6,598 nt of DNA from an uncultured Mucispirillum sp. GTDB lineage: Bacteria; Chrysiogenota; Deferribacteres; Deferribacterales; Mucispirillaceae. The stretch lies in NCBI GenBank assembly GCA_947177675.1, contig CAMWVK010000091.1, forward strand, positions 1 to 6,598, in the 5' to 3' direction. This document shows, piece after piece, positions 5,572 through 6,598 of the stretch (its first letter is position 1; each line of letters starts with the position of its first letter). The notes under the pieces are model-generated. The model made no database searches. It was not told the DNA's origin and saw nothing but the letters and a program-made list of their open reading frames with translations. The position numbers and the translations under genes are program-made.

Positions 5572-5959
5572 CCACAATACCCCCAGTTAATAATGGGGCA
5601 GCGGTCACCCCATTATTATTTTTTGCCTGCCCTATGTTTTTGGAGGCAGCAGGCTGTAACTGCTTTGGAGAGTCTTTATTTTTTAAAAACAAAAGCACAT
5701 CATTTCTTGCTTTTAATCTTTCATCACATATACTTTCAGCTTCCAATACCTGTTGCTGCAATGCTGCAATATTTTTATCTATTTCAGTAATAGCAGCATC
5801 TCTTAACTCTACCATTTCAGTAAATCTTGTATTTTCTTGCATAAGCTGCTTGTTTTGTGCTGCATAAATGCTAAGCAGCACAGAAAGCACAACTAAAACT
5901 GTAAAAAGAAAAATAATTACATATTTACTTAATGCATTTATATTCATATCACATACCAT
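5489..5959 (-). CDS. i-spanin (Rz-like inner-membrane coiled-coil protein)
   Basis: A 156-residue protein with a short N-terminus, one transmembrane helix at about 13-33 (YVIIFLFTVLVVLSVLLSIY), then a long coiled coil at about 34-92 (QNKQLMQENTRFTEM, ITEIDKNIAALQQQVLEAES). This is the i-spanin layout: anchored in the inner membrane with a periplasmic rod that binds the o-spanin lipoprotein. The last 27 codons overlap the o-spanin gene in a different frame. The start could be ATG 5959 (MVCD...) or ATG 5947 (MNIN...), and neither has a good Shine-Dalgarno sequence. The reason is visible: the space upstream is filled by palindromic repeat copy B. Translation probably depends on coupling to the endopeptidase gene. 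Codons 114-124 contain a perfect 10-bp inverted repeat (5589-5617). Confidence 0.82.
   Translation of the reverse strand: MVCDMNINALSKYVIIFLFTVLVVLSVLLSIYAAQNKQLMQENTRFTEMVELRDAAITEIDKNIAALQQQVLEAESICDERLKARNDVLLFLKNKDSPKQLQPAASKNIGQAKNNNGVTAAPLLTGGIVDDEESIFIVDSINSYWMQFAQPGSGKK
5580..5617 (-). promoter_or_regulatory. Hairpin and CCCC/GGGGG runs upstream of the o-spanin start
   Basis: AATAATGGGG and CCCCATTATT form perfect 10-bp arms (5589-5598 and 5608-5617) with a 9-base loop, ending 17 bases before the o-spanin ATG. On the minus strand the CCCC of 5595-5598 can pair either with the GGGG of 5608-5611 in this hairpin or with the GGGG(G) run at 5580-5584, which is the only Shine-Dalgarno candidate. 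The two folds exclude each other, so one would free and the other would hide the site. On the plus strand the stem is followed by TATTTTTT and resembles a terminator, but no plus-strand gene precedes it. Confidence 0.4.
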
Positions 5960-5995
5960 GTCATTCTGAGCCTGATTTATCAGGCGAAGAATCTA
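5959..5995. repeat. Palindromic repeat copy B between endopeptidase and i-spanin
   Basis: This copy has the same ends as copy A (TGTCATTCTGAG and CGAAGAATCTA) and the same plan: ATTCT (5963-5967), GA, an inner stem, GA, AGAAT (5988-5992). Here the inner stem is GCCTGA (5970-5975) with TCAGGC (5980-5985) and a TTTA loop. It occupies the whole space between the two genes: its right end supplies the TAG stop (5993-5995) of the endopeptidase, and its left end touches the ATG of the i-spanin. Confidence 0.75.
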
Positions 5996-6364
5996 TTTAT
6001 CTTCAGTAAGCTCAAAATGTGGGTAATCAGCAAGCCCTTTAAAATTTTTACCCCATTTTATTTTGATACCTAATTCATCAGCTTTTGCCATAATTTTTTC
6101 ACCCAGTTTTTCAAAAGCTGGAATATCTTCCCAATTTAAAGGCTCTGGCACAACATCTACTGCATGGCTGGGCTTGAAGTTATGTTTTGATTGTCCCCAT
6201 TTGGCTTTACTTTTACCTGTATGATATGCTTTTTCTTGCTCATATCTGCCACGGAAGCCACATATAACTGCACATTTCTCAGTCTCCGCCACAGCTTCTA
6301 TTAACCTTATTAAATCGCTATGGCATGTATTTAGTTTCTGTCTGCTTGTTTTTGATAATGGCAT
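5993..6364 (-). CDS. M15-type peptidoglycan endopeptidase, phage endolysin
   Basis: A 123-residue zinc peptidase of the M15 (VanY / L-alanyl-D-glutamate endopeptidase) type, which cuts peptide stems of peptidoglycan to lyse the host. Metal-binding residues are visible: the SKHNFKPSHAVDVVP block gives His61 and Asp70, and DYPHFEL gives His116. The upstream ICGFRGRYEQEKAYHTGKSK segment matches the 'GxRs..eQ..ly..GkSk' region of these enzymes. The length is that of a single catalytic domain with no cell-wall-binding domain. There is no signal peptide, so release needs a holin. It is the first gene after the terminator at 6460-6489 and has AAGGAG 8 bases before its ATG. Its stop codon lies in palindromic repeat copy B, so the last residues (TEDK) may differ from the ancestral end. 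Confidence 0.88.
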   Translation of the reverse strand: MPLSKTSRQKLNTCHSDLIRLIEAVAETEKCAVICGFRGRYEQEKAYHTGKSKAKWGQSKHNFKPSHAVDVVPEPLNWEDIPAFEKLGEKIMAKADELGIKIKWGKNFKGLADYPHFELTEDK

Positions 6365-6392
6365 ATATACATCTCCTTATATTCATAAGTTG

Positions 6393-6422
6393 ATTATATA
6401 TGTTAAGATTTGGTAATTACAG
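6393..6422 (-). promoter_or_regulatory. Candidate promoter of the lysis operon, weak -35, activator-type
   Basis: On the minus strand a perfect TATAAT lies at 6398-6393, about 29 bases before the endopeptidase start. At 18-base spacing the -35 would be CTGTAA, only three of six matches to TTGACA. The palindrome GTAATTAC (6413-6420) overlaps that position. A good -10 with a poor -35 covered by a dyad suits an activator-dependent late promoter, as in Mu, where C protein activates the lys promoter. I do not see a clear Mu C site. Confidence 0.45.
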
Positions 6423-6430
6423 ATAAAGGG

Positions 6431-6448
6431 TATTATTAATATTTATTA
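6431..6448. repeat. 18-base direct repeat matching 35-52
   Basis: TATTATTAATATTTATTA occurs exactly at 35-52 and at 6431-6448, at the two ends of the recognisable gene cluster. It contains only A and T, in a very AT-rich setting, so coincidence is a real possibility. At the right end it lies between the candidate promoter and the terminator, inside the phage module, which argues against an attachment site. Confidence 0.4.
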
Positions 6449-6459
6449 TAGAAAAGGGT

Positions 6460-6489
6460 AAAAAGAAACCCTGCCATGTGGCAGGGTTT
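6460..6489 (-). terminator. Rho-independent terminator of the gene right of the window
   Basis: AAACCCTGCC (6466-6475) pairs perfectly with GGCAGGGTTT (6480-6489) around a 4-base ATGT loop. On the minus strand the stem is followed by TTTCTTTTT, giving a strong intrinsic terminator in that direction; on the plus strand the trailing T run is short. It should stop transcription entering from an unseen minus-strand gene, insulating the lysis operon. No gene is visible between 6490 and 6598. Confidence 0.8.
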
Positions 6490-6598
6490 GAATTAATACT
6501 GATATATTAAATTAAATAATCGTTTCATAATCATAAATAATGTTTCAAAGAAAAGTAGTATCATATATATATCAATACTACTAATAATAAATAAAAGC

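Noticed and set aside
5589..5624. Plus-strand intrinsic terminator inside the i-spanin gene
   Set aside because: The stem plus T tract fits on the plus strand, but no plus-strand gene or promoter leads into it. A role in the minus-strand spanin mRNA is more economical.
1..6598. CRISPR array or complete insertion sequence
   Set aside because: No regularly spaced direct repeats and no transposase or paired terminal repeats with target duplications were found.

Overview
This window looks like the lysis and DNA-packaging part of a Mu-like (transposable-type) tailed-phage prophage, or a remnant of one, in an AT-rich bacterial genome. Every convincing protein gene is on the minus strand, so the operon reads from right to left. 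The host is probably Gram-negative, because the lysis cassette contains a two-component spanin (an inner-membrane coiled-coil protein plus an outer-membrane lipoprotein), which is only needed where there is an outer membrane. The AT-rich, lysine/asparagine-rich coding and the dispersed palindromic repeats would suit a low-GC lineage such as the Deferribacteres (Mucispirillum-like), but that is a guess and not shown by the sequence.

Layout in transcription order, right to left. A minus-strand intrinsic terminator (6460-6489) closes whatever lies beyond the right edge. A promoter-like TATAAT follows (about 6393-6422). The lysis cassette is next: an M15-type peptidoglycan endopeptidase (5993-6364), an i-spanin (5489-5959), an overlapping o-spanin lipoprotein (5320-5571) and a 33-residue single-TM protein (5198-5299). 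A strong terminator hairpin (5171-5200) lies between this cassette and the packaging module. The packaging module holds a gp25-like membrane/coiled-coil protein (4797-5141), a gp26-like winged-helix protein (4508-4804), a probable small terminase (4059-4508), the large terminase ATPase/nuclease (2477-3913) and a DUF1073-type portal (353-2302). Three genes in the module overlap by a few bases. The gene order gp25, gp26, gp27, gp28, portal is the Mu order.

The most unusual features are at the left end. The portal carries an extra C-terminal region of about 140 residues that resembles the Barnase/EndoU/ColicinE5/RelE-like (BECR) nuclease domains that phages attach to virion proteins. Just beyond its stop codon, on the opposite strand, is a compact, comparatively GC-rich element of about 98 bp. 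It is closed by an 11-bp perfect stem, contains a predicted H-type pseudoknot, is preceded by a TTGACA promoter and is followed by a T tract. This is a candidate small structured RNA or MITE-like element that I cannot assign to a known family. No capsid, protease or MuF gene follows the portal within the window, so the module is interrupted or degraded there, or continues beyond an unusually long gap.

Two copies of a palindromic repeat share their ends but have different inner stems. One is read in frame inside the portal N-terminus. The other fills the gap between endopeptidase and i-spanin, supplying the stop codon of the first gene and occupying the place where a ribosome-binding site would be expected. 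The gaps on either side of the large terminase gene also hold long inverted repeats.
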